DNA from: Chloroflexota bacterium
GTDB lineage: Bacteria; Chloroflexota; UBA6077; JADZDV01
NCBI GenBank assembly: GCA_020850915.1
Contig: JADZDV010000361.1
Span: 1 to 13,775 of the forward strand
Length of the DNA: 13,775 nt
Reading direction: 5' to 3'
Shown here: positions 1 to 5,952 of the stretch, piece after piece
How positions within the stretch are numbered: the stretch's first letter is position 1
How the letters are laid out: every line of letters begins with the position of its first letter
Program-made: the position numbers and the translations under genes
Notes under the pieces: generated by a model
What the model was told of the DNA's origin: nothing
Databases searched by the model: none
Seen by the model: only the letters and a program-made list of their open reading frames with translations

Positions 1-1340
1 ACCGGTCCGCCCTGGTTGACGATGGCGATCGCCAGGTCGGTCCGGCCGTCGCCGGGCGTGCGGATGGCGAGCGTCGGCAATGGCTGGTCGCCGGCGACAT
101 ACCTCCCGAGCAGTTGGGCGCCCGGCTGGAGGTACGGCAGGATCTGGAGCATCCCGAAGTACCGCTTGCGCGGGAAGAAGGCTTCAGCCGGTCCCTGCAA
201 GAGCCCCCAGCGAGTAATCGCCGCGTGGCCGGCCTGGAAGTAGTCCACGGCATCCCAGTAGATCGCGGCGTCGACACCGTCGTTGTAGTGAGCGACCGCC
301 GTGGCCGCGATGTCCAGCATGAAGCCCACCTCATCGTCGGCGTCCTCACCCCGGTCCAGATCGCCAAAGCTGAAGGAGGTGTACTCGGTGATATAGACCG
401 GAAGGTCGTAGCCGGACTCGCGGACGGTCTCGACCAGCCGCTCGGTGAAGCTGCTCGGGTAGTACTGGTGCGTTGCGACCGCGCCCATGTAGGGCATGAT
501 GTCCGGGTCGTCCAGCATCGGGCGGAGGTACTCCAGCGCGTTCTCCGACGAGGCCGTGTCGGGGCCGTACAGCTTCACACCGTACGCCGCCAATCGCGGC
601 CCGAGCCGGCGCGCCACCTCGGCGAAATCGTCCGGGGCGATGTACGTCCCGTCGCCGCCGTCCGGCTCGTTCATGATCGTCGCCGCGAAGACGCTCAGGC
701 CCTTGACGCGGACCAGGTAGTCCACGATCGCTTCGTAGTACTCGACGTACTTGTCGTAGTACTGGGGAAGCAGGGTCCCGCGCCGGGTGCCGTCGTCGGT
801 GAATGCCCCAGGCGCACCCCAGACGCCGAGCAGCACCTGGACGTTCTGGCGATTGAGGCGGCGGAGCATCTCCCAGCTCGGCTGATAGCGCGGTGCCGCC
901 ATGATCGCCTGGTACTGGTCCGGCGTGAGCTGTTCAGCAGGGACACCGTCCGGGGCGAGCGGAAGCTGCCCGGTGTCCACGCGCGCGATGGCGGGACGGA
1001 ACGGCTCGAGCAAGCGGCGCCGCATGCTGGCGTGGAACGGTTGGCAGCTCCAGAGGGTGTGCTCGAGGTTGAAGCCAGCCCCGGCGATCGGGTTACCGGT
1101 GATGCCGCCATCCACCACGAGCGTCTCCGCGACCGCTGGGTCTTCGTTCGTCGGCACCGGCTCCGGGGGCAGGGGCGGATCCTCGCGGTAGAACGGTTCG
1201 ATCGGCCCCGGATTGCAGCCGAAGACAAGCTCCTGGTTCGTCGGCTCCTGCCGCGGGAACTGCGCCGCGACGGGCTGACAAGAGAGCAGCGACGCCAGCA
1301 CGAACAGCGTCAGCGCGGTCCAACGACGCCTGGAGAACAT
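1..1340 (-). CDS. Secreted clan GH-A glycoside hydrolase, 3' end cut by window edge
   Basis: Probable exported glycosidase acting on an extracellular polysaccharide or glycoconjugate; substrate not predictable from sequence. 446 residues are visible from the ATG at 1340-1338, which follows a good ribosome site (GAGGGGTGAG). The N-terminus has an RRR stretch, a hydrophobic core (residues 8-19), LLSC at 18-21 and VAAQ at 24-27. It is therefore a signal peptide, either lipoprotein type (Cys21) or cut by signal peptidase I. A (beta/alpha)8 barrel follows, with the clan GH-A signature: Asn-Glu-Pro at 224-226 (acid/base Glu225), THQYY near 290-294 and ITEY at 317-320 (nucleophile Glu319). The end after residue 420 looks like the start of a C-terminal beta domain, as in GH30, GH39 or GH51-like enzymes. 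The family within the clan is uncertain. The gene is divergent from the cNMP-domain gene. Confidence 0.82.
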   Translation of the reverse strand, partial: MFSRRRWTALTLFVLASLLSCQPVAAQFPRQEPTNQELVFGCNPGPIEPFYREDPPLPPEPVPTNEDPAVAETLVVDGGITGNPIAGAGFNLEHTLWSCQPFHASMRRRLLEPFRPAIARVDTGQLPLAPDGVPAEQLTPDQYQAIMAAPRYQPSWEMLRRLNRQNVQVLLGVWGAPGAFTDDGTRRGTLLPQYYDKYVEYYEAIVDYLVRVKGLSVFAATIMNEPDGGDGTYIAPDDFAEVARRLGPRLAAYGVKLYGPDTASSENALEYLRPMLDDPDIMPYMGAVATHQYYPSSFTERLVETVRESGYDLPVYITEYTSFSFGDLDRGEDADDEVGFMLDIAATAVAHYNDGVDAAIYWDAVDYFQAGHAAITRWGLLQGPAEAFFPRKRYFGMLQILPYLQPGAQLLGRYVAGDQPLPTLAIRTPGDGRTDLAIAIVNQGGP

Positions 1341-1588
1341 ACGGTATCTCACCCCTCGGGACGCGGGCAGCGTTCAGTGCCCTCACCCCCACGATACACC
1401 GCTACGCGCGGTTCGCGCGCGTCCATCACGGAACTGGGTGCGCCCGAAAATATGGCAGCGTGGTAGACAGACCGGGAGGGGCGCCCCTACAACGGCCGTT
1501 CCAACGCACGTCGGTCGCACCCCACGGGACTGCGCGTGCCATAATGGTGCCACGAGCTGACGTGCAAGCCACACGTGGGAGATGGCCG
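1341..1588. other. Divergent intergenic region between hydrolase and cNMP-domain gene
   Basis: This 248 nt stretch must hold the promoters of both flanking divergent genes. On the plus strand a CATAAT hexamer at 1540-1545 resembles a -10 box about 45 nt before the ATG at 1589, but no convincing -35 box lies 16-18 nt upstream of it. The rightward reading frame stays open back to an ATG at 1460. That extension looks non-coding and the ATG there lacks a good ribosome site, so the stretch is treated as untranslated. Confidence 0.4.
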
Positions 1589-2164
1589 ATGGCGGTCGAG
1601 CGAGATATGGAGCCGGGAGAGCGCTCCCAGCCGCGCGCGCTGTTTGCGTGGTTCCCGGCACACAACGTTCAGCACGATGAGGACCAGCTACGGGCCGAAA
1701 CGCTGCTGGCGGGCATCCCGCTCTTCAAGCGCGTGCCGCCCCACCGCCTGCGGGCCATCGCGGAGCTCACCCAAACGCGGAGCTTCAAGGCCGGTCAGGT
1801 GGTCTTCGGCATGGGCGAGGTCGGCTCTCGCCTGTACGTCATCCGATCGGGCGAGATGCAGGTGGTCCGGGGCGAGCCGGCTGGCGCGCCGGTCGTGCTG
1901 GCGAGGCTGGGCCCGGGCGAGTTCTTCGGCGAGCTGTCACTGTTCGACCGGGGCACGCGCTCCGCCACAGTGATCGCCACGACCGACACCGAGACGCTTA
2001 CCCTCGGCCGCGCCGACATCCTGGAGCTCCTGCAGCGCTTCCCGGAGATCGGCATGAGCTTCCTCGAAGCGCTCAGCGACCGGCTGCGGACGGCGGACAA
2101 CCTGCTGGAGAACGCCGACCGCATCGCCCGTCTCAACCAAGCCCCGGAGCAGCAGCCAGGCTGA
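1589..2164 (+). CDS. Stand-alone cyclic nucleotide-binding domain protein
   Basis: 191-residue protein with one cNMP-binding domain (about residues 38-165) of the CAP/PKA regulatory-subunit fold. The phosphate-binding cassette reads FGELSLFDRGTRSATV at 113-128. Glu115 and Arg124 are 9 residues apart, as in the canonical cAMP-binding cassettes of protein kinase A, so nucleotide binding is plausible. No helix-turn-helix follows: the C-terminus is only a helix (about 155-185) and a Gln/Pro-rich tail. It is therefore unlikely to be a DNA-binding Crp/Fnr regulator and may act on a partner protein. The ATG at 1589 was chosen because GGGAG lies about 7-8 nt upstream and the homologous region begins soon after. 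It is followed after 46 nt by the TDGLP gene on the same strand. Ligand and partner are unknown. Confidence 0.85.
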   Translation: MAVERDMEPGERSQPRALFAWFPAHNVQHDEDQLRAETLLAGIPLFKRVPPHRLRAIAELTQTRSFKAGQVVFGMGEVGSRLYVIRSGEMQVVRGEPAGAPVVLARLGPGEFFGELSLFDRGTRSATVIATTDTETLTLGRADILELLQRFPEIGMSFLEALSDRLRTADNLLENADRIARLNQAPEQQPG

Positions 2165-2210
2165 CGACGGCCCCCAATCCCTCTGCTACGATAGCGCGGG
2201 GAGGCATGTG

Positions 2211-3266
2211 ATGAGCGCGACCATGCAGTTTGCGTCCGAACGTATCGAACTGCCTGACGCTCTGGCCGTGATCGAATACTACTTCGAGCAGGGCTGGACC
2301 GACGGGCTTCCGATCGTGCCGCCAACGGCGGAGGCGGTGGCGGCGTTCCTGACGACCACCAGCAGCCGCCCAGATGACATCGTCGGTTACGTGCCCAACC
2401 GGAACATCACGGTCACCGCTGAGAAGGTCGCCATCAACGCCGTCATGGCGGGCTGCAGGCCAGAGTACTTCCCGGTCGTCCTGACGGCGACCCAGGCGCT
2501 CACCGACGACCGTTTCAATCTCCACGGCTCGATGGCCAGCACGGCGGGCGCCGCGCCGCTGGTCATCGTGAACGGTCCCGTCGCGGCGCAGATCGGCGTC
2601 AACGCGGGCGACAACGTCTTCGGTCCTGGCTGGCGGGCCAACGCGACAATCGGCCGCACGCTGCGCCTGGTGCTGATGAATGTCTGTCGGGCCCAGCCGG
2701 GCGTGATGGACAAGGCGACGCTCGGCCACCCTGGTAAGTACACCTACTGTATCGGGGAGCTCGAGTCAGAGAGCGCCTGGGAGCCGCTCCACGTGGAGCG
2801 TGGCGCCGCCCGCGACCAGAGCGCGGTTACCGTCTTCGCGGCCGAGGCGCCGCACTACGTCAGGAACGACTCCGCCAACTCAGCCGAGGCGATCGCCAAC
2901 AGCATGATCGACGTGCTGAGCCGAGCCACGAACCGCGGCGGCTGCTGCGTGATCGTCGTATGCCCGGAGCACCTGCAGGTCTTCCTGCGGGACGGCTGGA
3001 GCAAGCGGGACCTGCGGACGTACCTCGCTGAGCGGACGGTCCGCTCGTTGGCCGACCTCAAGCGGTGCGGCTGGGTGCCCGGCGCCGTCAGGCCGGCGGA
3101 TGAGCAGAACATGCAGCGCTGGTACGGAAGCCCGGACCAGGTGCTGGTCGTCGTGGCGGGCGGCAAGACGTCTGGCTCGTCAGCCGTGGTGCCGCCGTGG
3201 GCCGGCGGGATGAGCTCGCAGCCCGTGACGAAGGGCGTGAGTGACTGCCTCGACAGCCGAGGCTGA
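2211..3266 (+). CDS. UGSC-associated protein of unknown function (TDGLP motif)
   Basis: 351-residue protein, apparently soluble: no signal peptide or membrane segment is visible. Near the N-terminus is the motif WTDGLPIVPPT (29-39). Other marked segments are MAGCRPEYFPVV (79-90, Cys82), a Gly/Asn-rich NAGDNVFGPG stretch (131-140), RTLRLVLMNV (149-158), and a strand with Cys245, Cys246 and Cys251. I recognise the style from uncharacterised bacterial proteins that I recall next to UGSC-family genes, but I know of no established activity. The start at ATG 2211 is preferred over GTG 2208 because GGGGAGG at 2198-2204 leaves a 6 nt spacer. The UGSC gene starts 22 nt after the stop with its own strong ribosome site, so the two are very likely co-transcribed and act together, perhaps as a complex or on one pathway. 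That link is inferred from context. An extended -10-like TGCTACGAT at 2184-2192 is too close to the start to be convincing. Confidence 0.8.
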   Translation: MSATMQFASERIELPDALAVIEYYFEQGWTDGLPIVPPTAEAVAAFLTTTSSRPDDIVGYVPNRNITVTAEKVAINAVMAGCRPEYFPVVLTATQALTDDRFNLHGSMASTAGAAPLVIVNGPVAAQIGVNAGDNVFGPGWRANATIGRTLRLVLMNVCRAQPGVMDKATLGHPGKYTYCIGELESESAWEPLHVERGAARDQSAVTVFAAEAPHYVRNDSANSAEAIANSMIDVLSRATNRGGCCVIVVCPEHLQVFLRDGWSKRDLRTYLAERTVRSLADLKRCGWVPGAVRPADEQNMQRWYGSPDQVLVVVAGGKTSGSSAVVPPWAGGMSSQPVTKGVSDCLDSRG

Positions 3267-3288
3267 GACTATCAGAGGAGGCACAAGC

Positions 3289-3855
3289 ATGTCGGATGCT
3301 CCAAGCCGCGGGATCGTCGTGCTCGATCCGACGGCGCGCCCAGTCCCAAAGCTCGGGTCGCGCGCCGAGCGGCTCGACACACTGGAGGGCAAGCGCATCG
3401 GCTTCATCGACAACAGCAAGCGGAACTCGGACCAGGTGCTGCGGCGCCTGGACACCATGCTGCACCAGCGCTACGGCACGGCCGACTCGATCACCATCCG
3501 GAAGAGCATGCCGAGCCGCATCGTCGACGCGAACGAGATTGAGCAGCTCCTGGGAAAGGTGGACGCCGTCATCCCCGGCGTCGGGGATTGAGGGAGCTGC
3601 TCATCGTGCAGTGTGCACGACGGAATCGTCTTCGAGAACCTGGGCGTCCCGGCCGCGCCGGTGATCACCCGCCCCTTCGTGAACATGGCCCGCGCCTCGG
3701 CAGACGCCAACGGCATGCCTGAGTACCCCTACGGCGTCGTTGAGCACCCGATCGCCCGCCTGACCGACGATGAGCTGGACGCGAAGGCGGATGAAGCGCT
3801 GCCGCTCGTGGTGGCGCTGTTGCTCGGACAGTCGGAAACACCTTCCACACCGTAG
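3289..3855 (+). CDS. UGSC-family selenoprotein, in-frame TGA read as selenocysteine (Sec101)
   Basis: 188-residue protein interpreted as one gene through an in-frame TGA at 3589-3591. The ATG at 3289 follows AGAGGAGG (3274-3281) with a 7 nt spacer. Residues 1-100 look like an alpha/beta sulfur-redox type domain: KRIGFIDNSKRNSDQVL, then DAVIPGVGD just before the TGA. Translation through the TGA gives U-G-S-C-S-S-C-S-V-H-D (101-111). This is the motif that names the UGSC family, in which I recall Cys replacing Sec in many homologues. The same frame then continues to a TAG at 3853 with coherent sequence (GIVFENLGVPAAPVITRPF and a VVEHPIARL segment). A SECIS-like hairpin sits 19 nt after the TGA. 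Sec101 and Cys104 would form a redox pair, and Cys107 is a third candidate. The reaction is unknown. The last residues and stop lie at or in a repeat. Alternative: a nonsense mutation of a Cys codon. Confidence 0.85.
3589..3620 (+). promoter_or_regulatory. Selenocysteine TGA codon with downstream bacterial SECIS-like hairpin
   Basis: The TGA is 3589-3591. From 3604 to 3620 the RNA can fold into a perfect 7 bp stem (UCGUGCA with UGCACGA) closed by a GUG loop at 3611-3613. The loop starts 19 nt after the UGA and its first base is G. As I recall the general bacterial SECIS rules (short apical loop with a G in the first two positions, about 16-37 nt after UGA), all are met. SelB with Sec-tRNA would bind here. 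No selA, selB, selC or selD gene lies in this window, so decoding capacity must be encoded elsewhere. A weaker competing hairpin, GACG-GAAT-CGTC at 3619-3630, overlaps the 3' arm. Confidence 0.72.
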
Positions 3856-3921
3856 GGTGGGCACTGCCCACCATTCCCAGTGGGATATTTCCGGGATGTG
3901 ATGGGCAGTGCCCACCCTACG
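3851..3921. repeat. Palindromic repeat copy 1 (71 nt)
   Basis: Perfect 20 bp inverted repeat, arms 3851-3870 and 3902-3921, separated by a 31 nt centre. Arm key is CGTAGGGTGGGC at the outer end. The left arm begins inside the UGSC gene: its TAG (3853-3855) is that gene's stop codon. A second copy with the same ends and near-identical size lies at 4036-4107, which makes this a dispersed repeat rather than a gene-specific terminator, although as RNA it could still act as a 3' stabilising or terminating hairpin. No transposase is seen. The sequence just right of it (GATCCTTCG) matches part of the outer arm of the next element. Confidence 0.85.
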
Positions 3922-3964
3922 ATCCTTCGGACTTCGAGACTTTACCTGTAATCATGCGCTCACA

Positions 3965-4178
3965 TTGTCATCCTGAGCGCTAGCGAAGGATCACGCAGTC
4001 GGAGATCGCCAGACGGAATCGGACAAGCCGTCCATCGTAGGGTGGGCTCTGCCCACCACGTCCGCCTTGAGATTGACCCGGGAATGGTGGGCGGAGCCCA
4101 CCCTACGGTTAGCGGGATGATTGGCTCCGGGGAAGTGGTGCGCAACTGCGTGATCCTTCGCTGCGCTCAGGATGACAA
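3965..4178. repeat. 214 nt compound palindrome with a concentric inner palindrome
   Basis: Outer arms 3965-3999 and 4145-4178 are inverted copies (35 and 34 nt) that differ by one inserted base; the key core is GTCATCCTGAGCGC...GAAGGATCACGCAG. Inner arms 4036-4058 and 4085-4107 are inverted copies with 22 of 23 matches and are a second copy of the repeat at 3851-3921. Both pairs are centred at about 4071.5, so they behave as one nested palindrome. The 36 and 37 nt spacers between inner and outer arms show no obvious complementarity. There is no coding potential. It is likely a non-autonomous, MITE- or REP/BIME-like intergenic element, possibly formed by one element inserting in the middle of another. 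Confidence 0.82.
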
Positions 4179-4208
4179 TGGGGCCAGTTCAGGATGACAA
4201 TGGGGCCA
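4167..4208 (+). repeat. Short tandem direct repeat, two 20 nt units, 22 nt period
   Basis: The segment 4167-4186 (TCAGGATGACAATGG...) is repeated exactly at 4189-4208, with two bases between the copies. The first copy overlaps the end of the outer arm of the preceding palindrome, so the repeat duplicates the edge of that element plus a few flanking bases. It could be slippage, or a partial duplication left by an insertion or excision event. Confidence 0.8.
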
Positions 4209-4232
4209 CTTACAGAGGATTGTGAATGCAAA

Positions 4233-4260
4233 GAATGGCGGGCCGATGAGCCCGCCATTC
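4233..4260 (-). terminator. Hairpin, probable terminator for the dedA unit
   Basis: A perfect 10 bp stem (4233-4242 with 4251-4260, GAATGGCGGG) has an 8 nt loop. It lies about 86 nt beyond the dedA stop in the direction of dedA transcription. On the minus strand only a short CTTTGC follows, so the U-tract is weak. On the plus strand no T-run follows. Termination is probable from position, but efficiency is uncertain. Confidence 0.5.
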
Positions 4261-4346
4261 TCGGTATTCCTGTCCAGAGCCTTACCTTGCCAGCGCCACC
4301 GCCGCCGCGGCGACCGCCACGAGACCCGCTCCGAGGAGGGTTGGGG

Positions 4347-5018
4347 TCAATCGGCCGCGTTGCTCCGGCCAACTCGGGCCCGTACGAAGGCGTGCACCAG
4401 GTTCCTGTTCTCGCGGTAGAGGTGCCAGGCGGTCGGGAGCACGGAGATGACGATGATCATGAGGACGACCAGGACGATGTACTTCTCCACGTCTTTGGCC
4501 GGCAGCAGGCTACCGAAGACGTAGCCGCCAACAGTCATCAGGACTACCCAGCCGATGCCGCCGATGACGTTGAAGCTCAGGAACTTCGAGTACGTCATGG
4601 CGCCAATGCCCGCCACGATCGGGACGAACGTCCGCACGATCGGCAGGAAGCGGGCCAGGATGATGGCCTTGCCACCGTGCGTCTCGTAGAAGTCGTGCGC
4701 CTTCTCCAGGTTGCGGCGGTGGAACCAGAAGCTGTCCTCGCGCTGGAAGAAGCGGCGGCCCACCTTGTTGCCGAACCAGTAGCCAACGCTGTCCCCCAGG
4801 ATCGCGGCGATCGCGAGGGCGACGATCAGGACCGGGAGGCTGAAAAAGCCCTGGGATGCCGCCACGCCGGCGATGAACAGCAGGCTGTCACCCGGAAGGA
4901 AGAAACCGAAGAACAGGCCAGACTCCGCGAAGACGATGCCGAACAGCACGACCAGCGCCAGCGGGCCGGCCATGCGAATGATCTCTTGCGGATCGAGGTA
5001 GTGCAGTAGTTCCATCAT
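4347..5018 (-). CDS. DedA-family membrane protein (SNARE-associated/VTT domain)
   Basis: 223-residue inner-membrane protein of the DedA family, whose members are linked to lipid-carrier or phospholipid recycling, membrane potential and resistance to envelope stress. It has hydrophobic segments near 16-40, 46-75, 116-140, 147-172 and 178-198. Residues matching the functional set described for E. coli DedA proteins are present with the same spacing: Glu32 and Asp44 in FAESGLFFGFFLPGDSLL-type sequence, and Arg123 and Arg129 in ARFLPIVRT. Length is normal for the family. The start was set at the ATG at 5018-5016 (a second ATG follows directly). The frame is open further upstream, but that part is unlike the family. 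The ribosome site is weak (TCTGGGACA). The deacetylase gene ends 75 nt upstream on the same strand, suggesting a two-gene envelope operon. Confidence 0.9.
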   Translation of the reverse strand: MMELLHYLDPQEIIRMAGPLALVVLFGIVFAESGLFFGFFLPGDSLLFIAGVAASQGFFSLPVLIVALAIAAILGDSVGYWFGNKVGRRFFQREDSFWFHRRNLEKAHDFYETHGGKAIILARFLPIVRTFVPIVAGIGAMTYSKFLSFNVIGGIGWVVLMTVGGYVFGSLLPAKDVEKYIVLVVLMIIVISVLPTAWHLYRENRNLVHAFVRARVGRSNAAD

Positions 5019-5093
5019 TGTCCCAGAGAGAACGGTCCGCCGATTGTACACGAGGGTCAGGGCCTGGGCGCCCGCGGCCAAGCGCCCGGCGGC

Positions 5094-5864
5094 TCAGGGG
5101 CGGTCGTTCGGCTGCATACCGAGCAGCTCGGAGACCGTGACGATCCGCAGGCCCTGAGCCTGGATGCCTTCGACGATTGTCGGCAGCGCCTGCGCCGTCG
5201 CGCCCGCTGCCAGGTGGTGCACCACGATCGCTCCCCCGCCGACATGGCGCAGCACGTGTGACTGCACCCCAGCCGGTGTGGCGTTCGTGCGCCAGTCTCC
5301 GCTGTCCACCGTCCAGTAGACCGAGCGGAACCCCAGCTCACGGGCCACGTCCAGCACCCGCTGGTTTCGGGCGCCGAATGGTGGACGGAACCACGGCTTC
5401 GTGGATTGCCCGGTCAGGCTCTTCACGATCCCGTCCGTATAGTCAAGCTCCCAGAGGATCTGGTCCTTGGAGAGCGCGGTGAAGTCCGGGTGGTAGTAGC
5501 TGTGATTTGCCAGCTCGTGACCGTCCGCCGCCACGCGCTTCGTGAGGTCCGGGTAGGACTCGGCCCACTGCCCGGTCAGGAACATCGTGACGTGAAGGTG
5601 ATGAGCCTGGAGGGTGTCGAGAATACTGGCCGCGGCACTATCGTCGCTGCCGGCGTCAAAGGTCAGCGCCACCATCCCGCTCTGGAGATCGCCCTCGCTC
5701 ACCTCATCCCAGCCCGTCTGGGCCGCGACTGGCGCCGGCCGCGGCAGGAGCAACGCGACCGTCAGCACGGCGACAACCGCTCCGATGGGCCACCGCGCGG
5801 TGTGCAGGCGTCCCCGCGGCCGGCGCGCCAGAGGAGAGAGCGTCAGGTGTTGTCGTTCAGCCAT
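5094..5864 (-). CDS. Exported polysaccharide deacetylase (CE4/NodB domain)
   Basis: 256-residue CE4 esterase, expected to remove acetyl groups from peptidoglycan or another N-acetylated glycan outside the membrane. After a basic N-terminus, a hydrophobic stretch at 27-40 ending near PVAAQ (45-49) is a signal peptide or anchor. The NodB motifs are in order: TFDAGSD at 68-74 (catalytic-base Asp70), HSYYHP at 121-126 (metal ligands His121 and His125), RPPFGARN at 160-167, DSGDW at 187-191, and IVVHH at 213-217. The last replaces the more usual His-Asp with His-His, but His216 can still serve. The metal site is complete, so an active enzyme is expected. It is upstream of dedA on the same strand and divergent from lon. 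The exact substrate is not predictable. Confidence 0.9.
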   Translation of the reverse strand: MAERQHLTLSPLARRPRGRLHTARWPIGAVVAVLTVALLLPRPAPVAAQTGWDEVSEGDLQSGMVALTFDAGSDDSAAASILDTLQAHHLHVTMFLTGQWAESYPDLTKRVAADGHELANHSYYHPDFTALSKDQILWELDYTDGIVKSLTGQSTKPWFRPPFGARNQRVLDVARELGFRSVYWTVDSGDWRTNATPAGVQSHVLRHVGGGAIVVHHLAAGATAQALPTIVEGIQAQGLRIVTVSELLGMQPNDRP

Positions 5865-5894
5865 ATCCCGCCCCGAGCATTCGTTCCGCCATGG

Positions 5895-5900
5895 TACACT
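5895..5900 (+). promoter_or_regulatory. Possible -10 box for lon
   Basis: TACACT at 5895-5900 lies 52 nt before the TTG start of lon, a sensible leader length, in the short divergent gap between the deacetylase and lon. No good -35 box is seen 16-18 nt upstream, so this is a weak call. No CIRCE or other heat-shock operator was recognised nearby. Confidence 0.25.
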
Positions 5901-5952
5901 GTCAGGTAGTCTCGCTCCTGGCCCAGATCCCCCAGACCGTGGAGGCGGCCGA

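Larger units (their letters stand above)
3856..4346. other. Non-coding repeat-rich intergenic block between UGSC gene and dedA
   Basis: About 490 nt lie between two converging transcription units with no credible protein-coding gene of normal size. The block holds two palindromic repeats, a direct repeat and a hairpin at 4233-4260, listed separately. The remaining 4261-4346 is the 3' region of the leftward dedA unit. On the minus strand it carries a 22-codon hydrophobic frame overlapping the dedA stop, discussed under findings. No tRNA or other RNA gene was recognised. Confidence 0.7.

Noticed and set aside
1460..1588. N-terminal extension of the cNMP-domain protein from ATG 1460
   Set aside because: The ATG at 1589 has a better ribosome site. 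The extension lacks any domain character and would consume most of the divergent promoter region.
3613..3855. Separate short gene starting at GTG 3613
   Set aside because: No ribosome site precedes it, and it begins in the middle of the UGSC motif region. Reading through the TGA joins it to the upstream piece in the same frame.
3289..3855. UGSC gene as a nonsense-mutated pseudogene
   Set aside because: Possible in principle, since TGC to TGA is one change, but the stop falls exactly at the Sec position of the family, a SECIS-like hairpin follows, and there is no frameshift or other decay.
3851..4178. Insertion sequence
   Set aside because: No transposase frame is present; the arms enclose only short non-coding sequence.
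3851..4208. CRISPR array
   Set aside because: The repeats are inverted, unequal in spacing and only two copies each; there are no regular spacers and no cas genes.
4194..5009. Long plus-strand frame opposite dedA
   Set aside because: The product is a biased, Asp/Glu/His-rich sequence typical of the antisense of a membrane protein gene; dedA on the other strand has conserved residues with correct spacing.
5614..5952. N-terminal extension of Lon from 5614
   Set aside because: It overlaps the divergent deacetylase gene, is unlike Lon, and TTG 5953 has an ideal GGAGG at 7 nt spacing giving a normal Lon length.
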